58,310 bases of DNA from positions 1-58,310 of the forward strand of contig JAPOWG010000012.1 in assembly GCA_026707745.1 (NCBI GenBank), in the 5' to 3' direction. Shown one piece after another: positions 42,800-49,766 of the stretch (positions are counted from its first letter, which is position 1; every line of letters begins with the position of its first letter). The notes below the pieces were generated by a model that saw nothing but the letters and a program-made list of their open reading frames with translations, was not told the origin of the DNA and did no database searches. Made by a program: the position numbers and the translations under genes. Origin of the DNA: Chloroflexota bacterium (lineage in GTDB: Bacteria > Chloroflexota > Anaerolineae > Aggregatilineales > Phototrophicaceae).

Positions 42800-44278
42800 T
42801 TACAACACCGGCGCGCCAGCCTCCCGCGCGATGAACTGCCCGGCGCCATTGCTGCCCAGCCAGGCGTCGCCGTCAACCAGCTTCACCCCCCGTTGATAGA
42901 CCTGCACCGGCAGGCCCTTGACGGTCATGCCTTCGTAGCAGTTGTAATCGACGCGCATGTGGTGCGTGGCTGCGCTGATGGTGTGTTCCTGCTGCGGATC
43001 CCAAACCAGAATGTCGGCGTCGGAGCCCACGGCGATGGTGCCTTTGCGCGGGTACATGCCGAAGACGCGCGCCGGGTTTGTGCAGTGCAGCTCCACAAAG
43101 CGCGAGGGCGAGAGCTTGCCGCTGTTGACGCCGGCATGCCACATCACCTTCATGCGGTCTTCTAGCCCGGGCATGCCGTTGGGGATCTTGGCGAAGTTGC
43201 CTCTACCGAGTTCCTTGCCCGGGCGGCGATATGAGGGATCTTGTTTTTCGTATCCGACCCAATCCCTGCCGCCGGTCCGCTCGTTCCACTCTTCCCAGGG
43301 ACCATGCCCGCCGTCATACCAGAAATCGCAATGGTCGGTGCTGACGATCTGCAGCGTGCCATCGCGCACGGCGCCCCAGAGGACACCGTGATCATGCTTG
43401 GTTCGGATCGGCGGAGAGCAGACGTACTTCGAACCTTCGAATCCGGGCAGCGCCATGTGATCTTCGACGGTGAGGAAGAAGTACTGCACGCAGGTCTCGC
43501 CCATGACGGGATATCCCAAGGCGCGTCCTCGCCGCAGCGCCTCGATGGCTGGTTCGCAGGTCATGTGCACCACATAAAGCGGGCAGCCAGTCATGCCGGA
43601 CATGACCACGGCGCGGTTGGTGGCTTCGCCTTCGATCTCCGGCGGACGCGACGAGGCGTGATAAACCGGGTCGGTTTTGCCTTCCGCCAGCAAAGCCGGC
43701 GTCAGGGCCGCCTCGACATCGCCATTTTCGGCGTGGACCATGACGATCATGCCATTGTCGGCGGCCACGCGCATGGTGTTGAATAATGTCGCGTCATCGA
43801 TTTGGAAGACGTTCTTGTAAGCCATGAAGAGCTTCAAGCTGGTGATACCTTCGTCGAGCATGGTCGGTATTTCTTCCATGACGGCGTCGTTGAGGTCGGT
43901 GACCGCCATGTGGAAGGCGTAGTCGATCTGGGCGAAATCGCGCGATTTCGCCCACCAGGTTTCCAGGCCGTCGTGCAAGCTGCCGCCGATGGGCTGCACC
44001 ACGAAATCAATATGGGTGGTGGTGCCGCCAAAGGCCGCCGCCTTATGTCCGACATCAAAGTCATCATTGCTGATGGTGCCGCCGAAGGGCAGGTCGAGGT
44101 GCGTATGGACGTCGATGCCGCCGGGCAGAAGGTACTTGTCGCTGCAATCCACCACCTCGTGCCCGTCGGCGCCGAGATTGCGCCCGATCAGCGTGATGAT
44201 TTCGCCCTCGACCAGGACATCGGCCTCGATCATATCACTGGCGGTGATGATCGTTCCGTTTACAAATACTGTTCCCAT
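42800..44278 (-). CDS. Dihydropyrimidinase / D-hydantoinase
   Basis: 492 residues from the ATG at 44278, preceded by AAAGGAGACAAT. Zinc-site residues: HTH in GGIDVHTHLDLPFGG near residue 60, the carboxylated lysine in SLKLFMAYK near 150, His in VMVHAENG near 183, His in YVVHMTCEP near 239 and Asp in IVSTDHCDFWYDGG near 315. It opens 5,6-dihydrouracil or dihydrothymine to the N-carbamoyl beta-amino acid. The following genes encode the later steps of reductive pyrimidine catabolism, which favours dihydropyrimidinase over generic hydantoinase. A longer frame upstream to 44356 runs through repeat DNA and is rejected. Confidence 0.9.
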   Translation of the reverse strand: MGTVFVNGTIITASDMIEADVLVEGEIITLIGRNLGADGHEVVDCSDKYLLPGGIDVHTHLDLPFGGTISNDDFDVGHKAAAFGGTTTHIDFVVQPIGGSLHDGLETWWAKSRDFAQIDYAFHMAVTDLNDAVMEEIPTMLDEGITSLKLFMAYKNVFQIDDATLFNTMRVAADNGMIVMVHAENGDVEAALTPALLAEGKTDPVYHASSRPPEIEGEATNRAVVMSGMTGCPLYVVHMTCEPAIEALRRGRALGYPVMGETCVQYFFLTVEDHMALPGFEGSKYVCSPPIRTKHDHGVLWGAVRDGTLQIVSTDHCDFWYDGGHGPWEEWNERTGGRDWVGYEKQDPSYRRPGKELGRGNFAKIPNGMPGLEDRMKVMWHAGVNSGKLSPSRFVELHCTNPARVFGMYPRKGTIAVGSDADILVWDPQQEHTISAATHHMRVDYNCYEGMTVKGLPVQVYQRGVKLVDGDAWLGSNGAGQFIAREAGAPVL

Positions 44279-44313
44279 TATTGTCTCCTTTTTCGATTGC
44301 TGTCCTTGCCGAC

Positions 44314-44334
44314 GGGCGATCGGGCGGATCGCCC
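44314..44334 (+). repeat. Intergenic hairpin repeat, copy 7
   Basis: GGGCGATC-gggcg-GATCGCCC followed by CCTGCCA, between the hydantoinase start and the oxidoreductase remnant. Confidence 0.7.
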
Positions 44335-44352
44335 CTGCCAGTGAGGCGATGG

Positions 44353-44430
44353 TCAACTAAACGCCGGGATGATCTTCTCGCCCTATTCTGCCACGATGCG
44401 CTCTTCCTCGCTACATATCAGCAAGATATT
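44353..44430 (-). pseudogene. Remnant of the 3' end of an LLM oxidoreductase gene
   Basis: Read on the minus strand it encodes NILLICSEEERIVAE, stop, GEKIIPAFS, stop. The intact gene 712 bases to the right ends NIYLMCGEEERIVAEYGEKIIPAFR. So this is a decayed copy of its last 24 codons, with Tyr TAC changed to TAG. It directly follows the Uma2 gene at 44440, so that gene is bracketed by two copies of the oxidoreductase end. Confidence 0.85.
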
Positions 44431-44439
44431 GCTCAGCGC

Positions 44440-45030
44440 TTACTCGGCAGGGGGAGGGGGCTCTGTCGCGTCAAATTGAATGCCGTCATAAATATCCGCC
44501 AATGGCAAGTCACAAGCCAGCGCCGGTAGCGGCACGATGGCATCCAGGCCCGAGAATTCCTGCGCATGCCAACCGCTTGCTTGGCGCGAGGCCACTTCGA
44601 CTTGCGCCTTGAATTGGTCGATGATGAGATAGACCTGTAGTGAAGGGATGCTTTGGTACAAGTCGCGCTTGAAGCCACGGTCTTTATTGGCGGTTGCGGG
44701 CGAGAGCACTTCTGCGACTAGCGTGGGATTGAAGAGGTTGATGGCTGGCTCATCAAGCTCCGGTTCGCCGCAGACGACGCTCAAGTCCGGATAGAGATAG
44801 CGCGCAGGGCTGACACGGATGCGCATGGCGCTGCTGTAAAAGTGAAACTCGCCATCCCTCAGGCGCAGTCTCAGCGCGAAACCAACGTTCAACATTATTT
44901 CTGCGTGATGAGCTGTCCCACCCGTCATCGGAAATACCTCGCCGTCAATGTATTCATTCTTGTATTCGCTGGCTTCATCGAAGGCGAAGTATTCTTCGAC
45001 GGTCATCTGGCGGATGCTGTCGACAACCAT
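44440..45030 (-). CDS. Uma2-family (DUF820) putative endonuclease, copy C
   Basis: 196 residues from the ATG at 45030 (GGAGGACAAAAGAATC upstream). It starts MVVDSIRQMTVEEYFAFDE, close in style to the A1/A2 pair rather than the B pair. Nuclease-like residues: Asp in YLYPDLSVV near 82, Glu in VAEVLSPAT near 105 and Lys in FKRDLY near 119. It is inserted inside the pyrimidine catabolism gene row between the LLM oxidoreductase and the hydantoinase. Confidence 0.85.
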   Translation of the reverse strand: MVVDSIRQMTVEEYFAFDEASEYKNEYIDGEVFPMTGGTAHHAEIMLNVGFALRLRLRDGEFHFYSSAMRIRVSPARYLYPDLSVVCGEPELDEPAINLFNPTLVAEVLSPATANKDRGFKRDLYQSIPSLQVYLIIDQFKAQVEVASRQASGWHAQEFSGLDAIVPLPALACDLPLADIYDGIQFDATEPPPPAE

Positions 45031-45064
45031 GATTCTTTTGTCCTCCCCGAGCCGGTTTTGCGCC

Positions 45065-46060
45065 TTAGCGAAATGCCGGGATGATCTTCTCGCCGTATTC
45101 TGCCACGATGCGCTCTTCTTCACCACACATCAGATAGATGTTAAACTGCGTCACGCCGGCCGCCTCCAGGTTCTTGAGCTTGGCGAAATGGTCGTCGACG
45201 CTTCCCAGGATGCCAAAGGCGTCGACGATGTCTTCCGTGATGAAGTCGAGATGGTCCGCGTCCTTGTCGGCGTGCTCTTTGTAATCGTAACCCTTGCGTC
45301 CTTCGATGTAGTCGGTCAAGCTGGCGGGTATATCCGGGCTGTCCATGCCATAGCGCTCGACGATATCCGCCACGTGATTGCCCACCATGGCCGGGAACCA
45401 GCGCGTTTGTTCCCGCGCTTTGTCCATATCCCCGATCCAAACCGGCGCTGCCGACATGATCTGATAATTTGACATGTCTATCCCCGCCGTTTCGCCGCCA
45501 GCAATCGCCTGTTCAGAGAACCACTTGACCAATCCCGGGTCTGCAAGCTGAATCACCAAGCCATCGCCGGCGCGGCCAGCGCCCGCCAGCGCTTTGGGTC
45601 CATAAGCCGCGATCCAGATTGGAATTTCATAGCCATTTGCCCAGGGAAGTTGTGCCGATGTGTCATCGTAAGCGACCTCGTCGCCGCGCACCAATCCACG
45701 CAGGACATCTGCAAAACGTTCCATATTGGCGACGGTCATGGGTTTTTTGCCCAGCATGCGCCGCGAGCTGTCGCCACGGCCGATGCCGATCTCGATGCGG
45801 TTGCCGCTTTGCACAGCCAGCGTGGCGTACATGCTGGCCGCCACAGACCATTCCCGCACACCCGGATTGGTCACCAGAGGTCCGTAGATCATGTCCTCGG
45901 TGTTGGCCATACACAGGGCCATGGTCAAATAACATTCTCGCCACAGCACATGCGAATCGAAGAACCAGCCGTATTTGAATCCGGCGACCTCCGCTTGCTT
46001 GCACAGCGCCACCGTGCGCTTCGGCGAAATATCGCCTTTGAATGTAATGCCAAAATCCAT
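45065..46060 (-). CDS. LLM-class (luciferase-like) F420-type oxidoreductase, CPS_4043-like
   Basis: 331 residues, F420-dependent LLM barrel related to methylene-tetrahydromethanopterin reductase. MDFGITFKGD at the start, WFFDSHVLWRE near 32, NRIEIGIGRGDSSRR near 87 and IWIAAYGPKALAGAGRAGDG near 148 are the cofactor-binding landmarks. I assign it to the TIGR03842 (CPS_4043) group from the overall pattern. Members occur next to pyrimidine or hydantoin degradation genes. Since no dihydropyrimidine dehydrogenase is nearby, a reductive or oxidative step on the pyrimidine ring by this enzyme is an attractive but unproved idea. Confidence 0.85.
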   Translation of the reverse strand: MDFGITFKGDISPKRTVALCKQAEVAGFKYGWFFDSHVLWRECYLTMALCMANTEDMIYGPLVTNPGVREWSVAASMYATLAVQSGNRIEIGIGRGDSSRRMLGKKPMTVANMERFADVLRGLVRGDEVAYDDTSAQLPWANGYEIPIWIAAYGPKALAGAGRAGDGLVIQLADPGLVKWFSEQAIAGGETAGIDMSNYQIMSAAPVWIGDMDKAREQTRWFPAMVGNHVADIVERYGMDSPDIPASLTDYIEGRKGYDYKEHADKDADHLDFITEDIVDAFGILGSVDDHFAKLKNLEAAGVTQFNIYLMCGEEERIVAEYGEKIIPAFR

Positions 46061-46103
46061 CTATCTACTCCTGAAGCATCTTGGGTTGTTGTGATTTTTT
46101 TTC

Positions 46104-46124
46104 GGGCGACCCAGCGGGTCGCCC
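46104..46124 (+). repeat. Intergenic hairpin repeat, copy 8
   Basis: GGGCGACCC-agc-GGGTCGCCC followed by CTACC, in the 127-base gap between the LLM oxidoreductase and the nitrilase-family gene. Confidence 0.75.
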
Positions 46125-46187
46125 CTACCTATGCATTCGAATTGTTGAGTCTAGTTTGCTGCTAACCCGAAAGCAGGGAACGGGTCT

Positions 46188-47051
46188 CTAGGTCGTCGAT
46201 ACCGTATCTTGTACCAGCGTTTCGTACTGATCGGGACGGCGATTGAAATAAAAGTGCCAGGTATCTCGCACTTCTTGAATCACATCGAGATCCATGTCCC
46301 GGACGATCAATTCTTCGTCATAGGCGCTGCCCAGATCGCCGATGAATTGTCCTTTGGGATCACAGAAATAACTCTCGCCGTAGAAGTCGTCGTCGCCGTG
46401 CTCTTCAATGCCTACGCGGTTGATGGTGCCGACATAATAGCTGTTGAAGATCGCGTGCGAGGTCTGCTCGATGCGCCACAGGTGCTGGCTCAAGCCGCGT
46501 GATGTCGCGGAGGGTATGAAGACCATTTCCGCGCCCTTCAAGCCCAATGCGCGCGCGCCTTCTGGGAAGTGTCGGTCGTGGCAGATGTAAACGCCCACCT
46601 TGCCCACGGCGGTATCAAAGACGGGATAACCCAGGTTGCCGGGGCGGAAATAGAATTTCTCCCAAAAGCCGGGCAGGTGCGGGATATGCGTCTTGCGGTA
46701 TTTCCCCAAGTAGCTGCCGTCGGCGTCGATAACCGCGGCGGTGTTGTAATAAACGCCGACGCCGTCGCGTTCGTACAGCGGCACCACCAGCACCATATTC
46801 AGTTCCTGAGCCAGCTTGCAAAAGCGCTGGGTAGTGGGGCCGTCCGGGATCTCTTCGGTGAAGGAGAAAAACTGCGGATCTTGCACCTGGCAGAAATACG
46901 GTCCATAAAACAATTCTTGATAGCACATGATCCGCGCGCCTTGGTCGGCGGCTTTATGGGTGTAGTCGATGTGCTTCTCGATCATGGATTCCTTGTCGCC
47001 GGTCCAGGTCGCTTGCAACAATGCCCCGCGCACGGTTCTTCCGCCGCTCAT
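46188..47051 (-). CDS. Nitrilase-superfamily carbon-nitrogen hydrolase (probable N-carbamoyl-beta-alanine amidohydrolase)
   Basis: 287 residues. Catalytic triad: Glu in CYQELFYGPYF near residue 46, Lys in KYRKTHIPHLPGFWEKFYF near 120 and Cys in VYICHDRHFPE near 154. These surrounding sequences match beta-ureidopropionases and N-carbamoyl amino acid hydrolases. It would release beta-alanine (or 3-aminoisobutyrate), CO2 and ammonia from the hydantoinase product. AAAGGA precedes the ATG at 47051. A short remnant of its 5' end is found 712 bases to the right. Confidence 0.9.
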   Translation of the reverse strand: MSGGRTVRGALLQATWTGDKESMIEKHIDYTHKAADQGARIMCYQELFYGPYFCQVQDPQFFSFTEEIPDGPTTQRFCKLAQELNMVLVVPLYERDGVGVYYNTAAVIDADGSYLGKYRKTHIPHLPGFWEKFYFRPGNLGYPVFDTAVGKVGVYICHDRHFPEGARALGLKGAEMVFIPSATSRGLSQHLWRIEQTSHAIFNSYYVGTINRVGIEEHGDDDFYGESYFCDPKGQFIGDLGSAYDEELIVRDMDLDVIQEVRDTWHFYFNRRPDQYETLVQDTVSTT

Positions 47052-47076
47052 GCAGGATGTCCTTTCTCTGGTTATG

Positions 47077-47416
47077 TTACAGATATTCCACTCTGTATTT
47101 CATGCTTTCTGGTGTCTCGTATTTGTGCAAATGCCTAAGCGCACGAACTTTTCTGCCAATATTCCCGAGCTTGCCGCGAAAGTAAGCAATGCCATAATGT
47201 TCAATGCCTTGTTTCGCCAAATCGACGAAATGCTTGTCATAGGTACAGATTGTACGACCGGTATCAATAGCAAATTGTAGTTGCAACGTATCGTCAAGTC
47301 CGAGCCTCTCGACATCCCTTGGCGGTGAGTACGTCAATGCCGCGTTCTTTCAATTGACGGGCCGCTTCGACAGGCATATTTTCATCAAAGTAGAAGCGAA
47401 TCTTCGGTTCTGACAA
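47077..47416 (-). pseudogene. DUF5615 (PIN-like) toxin gene with a frameshift, module 1
   Basis: From a TTG at 47416 the frame gives SEPKIRFYFDENMPVEAARQ and continues to GIDVLTAK, then shifts. The rest, RDVERLGLDDTLQLQF to the C-terminal YRVEYL, lies in another frame and ends at 47077. Removing one base of the TT at 47319-47320 (plus strand) restores GIDVLTARDVERLG, as in the intact paralogues. The TTG start overlaps the end of the DUF433 gene, as in the other two modules. Either the toxin is dead or this is a sequence error. Confidence 0.8.
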
Positions 47417-47687
47417 GCCCGTCTTCCTCTAGTTTCCTATCAAAGTCTTCCCAATCGCGGATATCGGCATCAATTTCTGACTGGTGCTCGTGGTAGTAGG
47501 CCAGCGCGGCATAAACCTGTCCCAAAGTGATTTCGAAACGCGCGGCGATTTGCTCAGGAGCGCTTTCGCCATACTTCTGTTGCATGACAATGTCGGTAAC
47601 ACGCAAGCTCGTGCCCACGATGCACGGTCGCCCGCCGCGCACATTCGGGTCACGGTAAATCAAGTTGATACTTTCTATTGTTTTCAT
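47385..47687 (-). CDS. DUF433 antitoxin-like protein, module 1
   Basis: 100 residues from the ATG at 47687, with GGAGG five bases upstream. IYRDPNVRGGRPCIVGTSLRV is the DUF433 signature, followed by VYAALAYYHEHQSEID. DUF433 proteins resemble a short DNA-binding domain and pair with DUF5615 PIN-like proteins in what is considered a type II toxin-antitoxin arrangement. It overlaps its broken partner gene by about 30 bases. Confidence 0.85.
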   Translation of the reverse strand: MKTIESINLIYRDPNVRGGRPCIVGTSLRVTDIVMQQKYGESAPEQIAARFEITLGQVYAALAYYHEHQSEIDADIRDWEDFDRKLEEDGLVRTEDSLLL

Positions 47688-47724
47688 GGCTGCCTCCATC
47701 GGGCGATCATTAACGCGGCGTAGA

Positions 47725-47763
47725 CAGTAGCTTCGCCCCGCGCGCGATTCTTCTGCTGCTCAT
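47725..47763 (-). pseudogene. Remnant of the 5' end of the nitrilase-family gene
   Basis: Minus-strand reading MSSRRIARGAKL matches MSGGRTVRGALL at the start of the gene at 47051, and the 5' flank GAGAAAGGACATCCTGC is identical. The copies are 712 bases apart. Coding similarity fades after about 12 codons. The fragment separates toxin-antitoxin modules 1 and 2. Confidence 0.8.
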
Positions 47764-47787
47764 GCAGGATGTCCTTTCTCTTGCAGG

Positions 47788-48126
47788 TTACAGGTATCGG
47801 AAACGATTGTTCATGCTCTCGGCGGTTTCGTTTTGATAAAGTTCCTGCCACGCATTGACCGCATAGCCGATGCCAACATTGCTATCGGGAAAGAAGGCAA
47901 TTCCGGCATGGTCGAAATTCAATATTGGCGGTTTGGTAAAGTCCGAGTCTTTGGTACACAATACCCGTCTATTAGCTGCGGCGAACTGAAACTGCTCAAC
48001 GTCAGAGGCCTTGAGCATGCCAGCTTCTCGCGCCGCCAAGGCATCTATTCCGCGCCTCCGTAATTGTTCCGCGATTTCCGGGTCCATATTCTCGTCCAGG
48101 TAGAAGCGGAGCTTAGACTGGGACAA
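47788..48126 (-). CDS. DUF5615 PIN-like toxin, module 2
   Basis: 112 residues. TTG start at 48126, overlapping the end of the DUF433 gene by 14 bases. LRFYLDENMDPEIAEQLRRRG and LCTKDSDFTK carry the conserved acidic residues of the PIN-like fold; the C-terminus is ESMNNRFRYL. Presumed ribonuclease-type toxin, activity undemonstrated for most of this family. Confidence 0.85.
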   Translation of the reverse strand: MSQSKLRFYLDENMDPEIAEQLRRRGIDALAAREAGMLKASDVEQFQFAAANRRVLCTKDSDFTKPPILNFDHAGIAFFPDSNVGIGYAVNAWQELYQNETAESMNNRFRYL

Positions 48127-48718
48127 GCCCCGCCTCCAGCCTCTCTTTCAGATAGCGCTCATATTCGATTTCAGCGTCAACCTCAGTTGGGCGTTCATGA
48201 TAGTAAGCCAATGCACCGAAGACCTGGCTAAGCGATAGGTCATATTTCTCAGCGATGAGTTGCGGATCGATTTCTCTGTAGCGCCAAGCCACGACCACAT
48301 CGGCGACGCGAACTGATGTGCCGTCGATGCAGGGGCTGCCATGATGGCGGTCGGTGTCGCGGCTGATTAGATGCAGGCTTTCAATGACCGGCTTGTCCAA
48401 CTCGACTGGCGGCGGCAATGACGCCACGGCGGCATCCGGTCCTTGCGTGTGCAATAGATCGTTGAAAAGGCGATCGGCGGCAATTTCTTCGTCGATTTCG
48501 GACTTATTCTCGTAATAGTAGGCGAGCGCCGCGTAGACCTGAGGCAGCGTGGCAGCATATCGCTGGGCGATTGTTTCGAGGCTTGGGCAATGCGCTTCAT
48601 CGAGATAGTCCGCCACGATGAAATTGACTTTGAGTCCTCTGCCAATCAATGTTGCTCGGCCGCCGCGGCAGCCGGGCCTGCGCCATATCAAATTGATGCT
48701 TTCCACTACTCTCGCCAT
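48113..48718 (-). CDS. Double-DUF433 antitoxin-like protein, module 2
   Basis: 201 residues made of two DUF433 units in one chain: residues 4-75 (LIWRRPGCRGGRATLIGRGL..VYAALAYYYENKSEID) and 112-185 (LISRDTDRHHGSPCIDGTSVRV..VFGALAYYHERPTEVD), joined by a linker rich in Ala and Pro. Most family members have one unit of about 75-100 residues, so this is a fused duplication. The two units could make the protein bind its operator or toxin as an internal dimer. Partner toxin overlaps the 3' end. Confidence 0.85.
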   Translation of the reverse strand: MARVVESINLIWRRPGCRGGRATLIGRGLKVNFIVADYLDEAHCPSLETIAQRYAATLPQVYAALAYYYENKSEIDEEIAADRLFNDLLHTQGPDAAVASLPPPVELDKPVIESLHLISRDTDRHHGSPCIDGTSVRVADVVVAWRYREIDPQLIAEKYDLSLSQVFGALAYYHERPTEVDAEIEYERYLKERLEAGLVPV

Positions 48719-48754
48719 TTCATCCTCTGCTGTCTTGGGCAGTCAATGATGACT

Positions 48755-49087
48755 CTACCGAAACTCGACAAGGTTTCTCATCTCTGCCGAAGTTCTTTCA
48801 TCGGCAATGTGCCGCAGACTTCTTACGATGTAGCCGATGTTGCGTTGACCCTTCTCGAAAAAAACAATTCCGGCATGTTGCGCGCCCGCTCGCGCCATTC
48901 TCACGTAATCGGCATCACGGGTGCAAATCACACGGCTTTCTGCAGTGGCTAGTTCGAGCAGGTTTGGGTCACCCTCACTGAATATCTCCAATGCATGTAG
49001 CGACGAGACATCAATGCCGCCTATTCTCAATTGTTCGGCAACGGCAGGTGGCATGTTTTCGTCCATGAAAAACTTAACTGCCGCCAC
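48755..49087 (-). CDS. DUF5615 PIN-like toxin, module 3
   Basis: 110 residues, overlapping the upstream DUF433 gene by 14 bases. VKFFMDENMPPAVAEQLRIGG and VICTRDADYVRMAR hold the PIN-like acidic residues. Ends with EMRNLVEFR, matching the C-termini of modules 1 and 2 only loosely, so module 3 is the most diverged. Confidence 0.85.
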   Translation of the reverse strand: MAAVKFFMDENMPPAVAEQLRIGGIDVSSLHALEIFSEGDPNLLELATAESRVICTRDADYVRMARAGAQHAGIVFFEKGQRNIGYIVRSLRHIADERTSAEMRNLVEFR

Positions 49088-49361
49088 CGGAAGCTTCTGA
49101 CTTCACGCGCCTGATATAATCTTCGTCTCTCTCAATATCCCCGTCGATTTCCTCTTTGTGCACGTGATAGTAAGCTAATGCGGCATAGACCTCGCTAGCT
49201 GGGATTTCATATAGCGAGGCGATTTTTTCGGGATCTCTCTCGCCGTGTTGCTGCTCCATAACGATGTCCATGACACGCAAGCCGGTGCCAACAATGCAAG
49301 GACGCCCGCCCCGCACCTTGGGATCGCGGTAGATAAGGTTGATGCTTTCAATTGTCTTCAT
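49074..49361 (-). CDS. DUF433 antitoxin-like protein, module 3
   Basis: 95 residues from the ATG at 49361, with GGAG eight bases upstream. Nearly identical at the N-terminus to module 1 (MKTIESINLIYRDP, RGGRPCIVGT), then VYAALAYYHVHKEEID. Pairs with the DUF5615 gene that overlaps its end. Confidence 0.85.
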   Translation of the reverse strand: MKTIESINLIYRDPKVRGGRPCIVGTGLRVMDIVMEQQHGERDPEKIASLYEIPASEVYAALAYYHVHKEEIDGDIERDEDYIRRVKSEASGGGS

Positions 49362-49377
49362 GACTATCTCCATGAGC

Positions 49378-49399
49378 GGGCGATCTGATAGATCGGCCC
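49378..49399 (+). repeat. Intergenic hairpin repeat, copy 9
   Basis: GGGCGATC-TGATA-GATCGgCCC followed by TACA, just upstream of toxin-antitoxin module 3. Same TGATA loop as copies at 98, 13567 and 30276. Confidence 0.7.
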
Positions 49400-49407
49400 T
49401 ACAACAA

Positions 49408-49758
49408 TTATCTCATGTGCTCCCTGCCGCAACGCTCCAGCGCGCGCTGGGCCGCGCGGACGTTGATCTTGGGCGCCACATCGCGATAAAAGCGCGCGGC
49501 GACGTTTTCGGCAGTGGCCTGTCCCTCCGTCGAAACATCAGCCAGGTCGAGCGCATAATCGGCCGCGTCCAGCCCCTCGATCGGTTCCAGCGTGATCTCT
49601 ACCACGTTTTCTCGGCGGACGCGTTCCAGTTTGCTCCGGCGTTTATCGGCGGCCTTGGCGCGCTCGGCGTTGCCGATACCCGCGTAATAGGCCCCCAATT
49701 GCGCTTCCATTTCGGCGGCGTAGCTGAGGATCGCGCCGAATGTGTTCAGTGATGACAT
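49408..49758 (-). CDS. Small helical protein downstream of mmsA
   Basis: 116 residues from the ATG at 49758, nine bases after the mmsA stop. MSSLNTFGAILSYAAEMEAQLGAYYAG at the start looks like a long helix; the middle is basic (KRRSKLERVRREN), and TLEPIEGLDAADY follows. The N-terminal helix is faintly ferritin- or rubrerythrin-like, but no metal-binding ExxH was seen. I do not recognise the family. Its tight link to mmsA suggests an accessory role in the pathway. Confidence 0.7.
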   Translation of the reverse strand: MSSLNTFGAILSYAAEMEAQLGAYYAGIGNAERAKAADKRRSKLERVRRENVVEITLEPIEGLDAADYALDLADVSTEGQATAENVAARFYRDVAPKINVRAAQRALERCGREHMR

Positions 49759-49766
49759 CGACAACC

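Noticed and set aside
35800..45030. Uma2 genes as a restriction-modification system
   Set aside because: No methyltransferase or specificity gene is nearby; the nuclease-like fold alone does not support it.
47077..47337. Intact 86-residue DUF5615 protein from a TTG at 47337
   Set aside because: It lacks the conserved FYxDEN start that lies in another frame just upstream, so it is the downstream half of a frameshifted gene.
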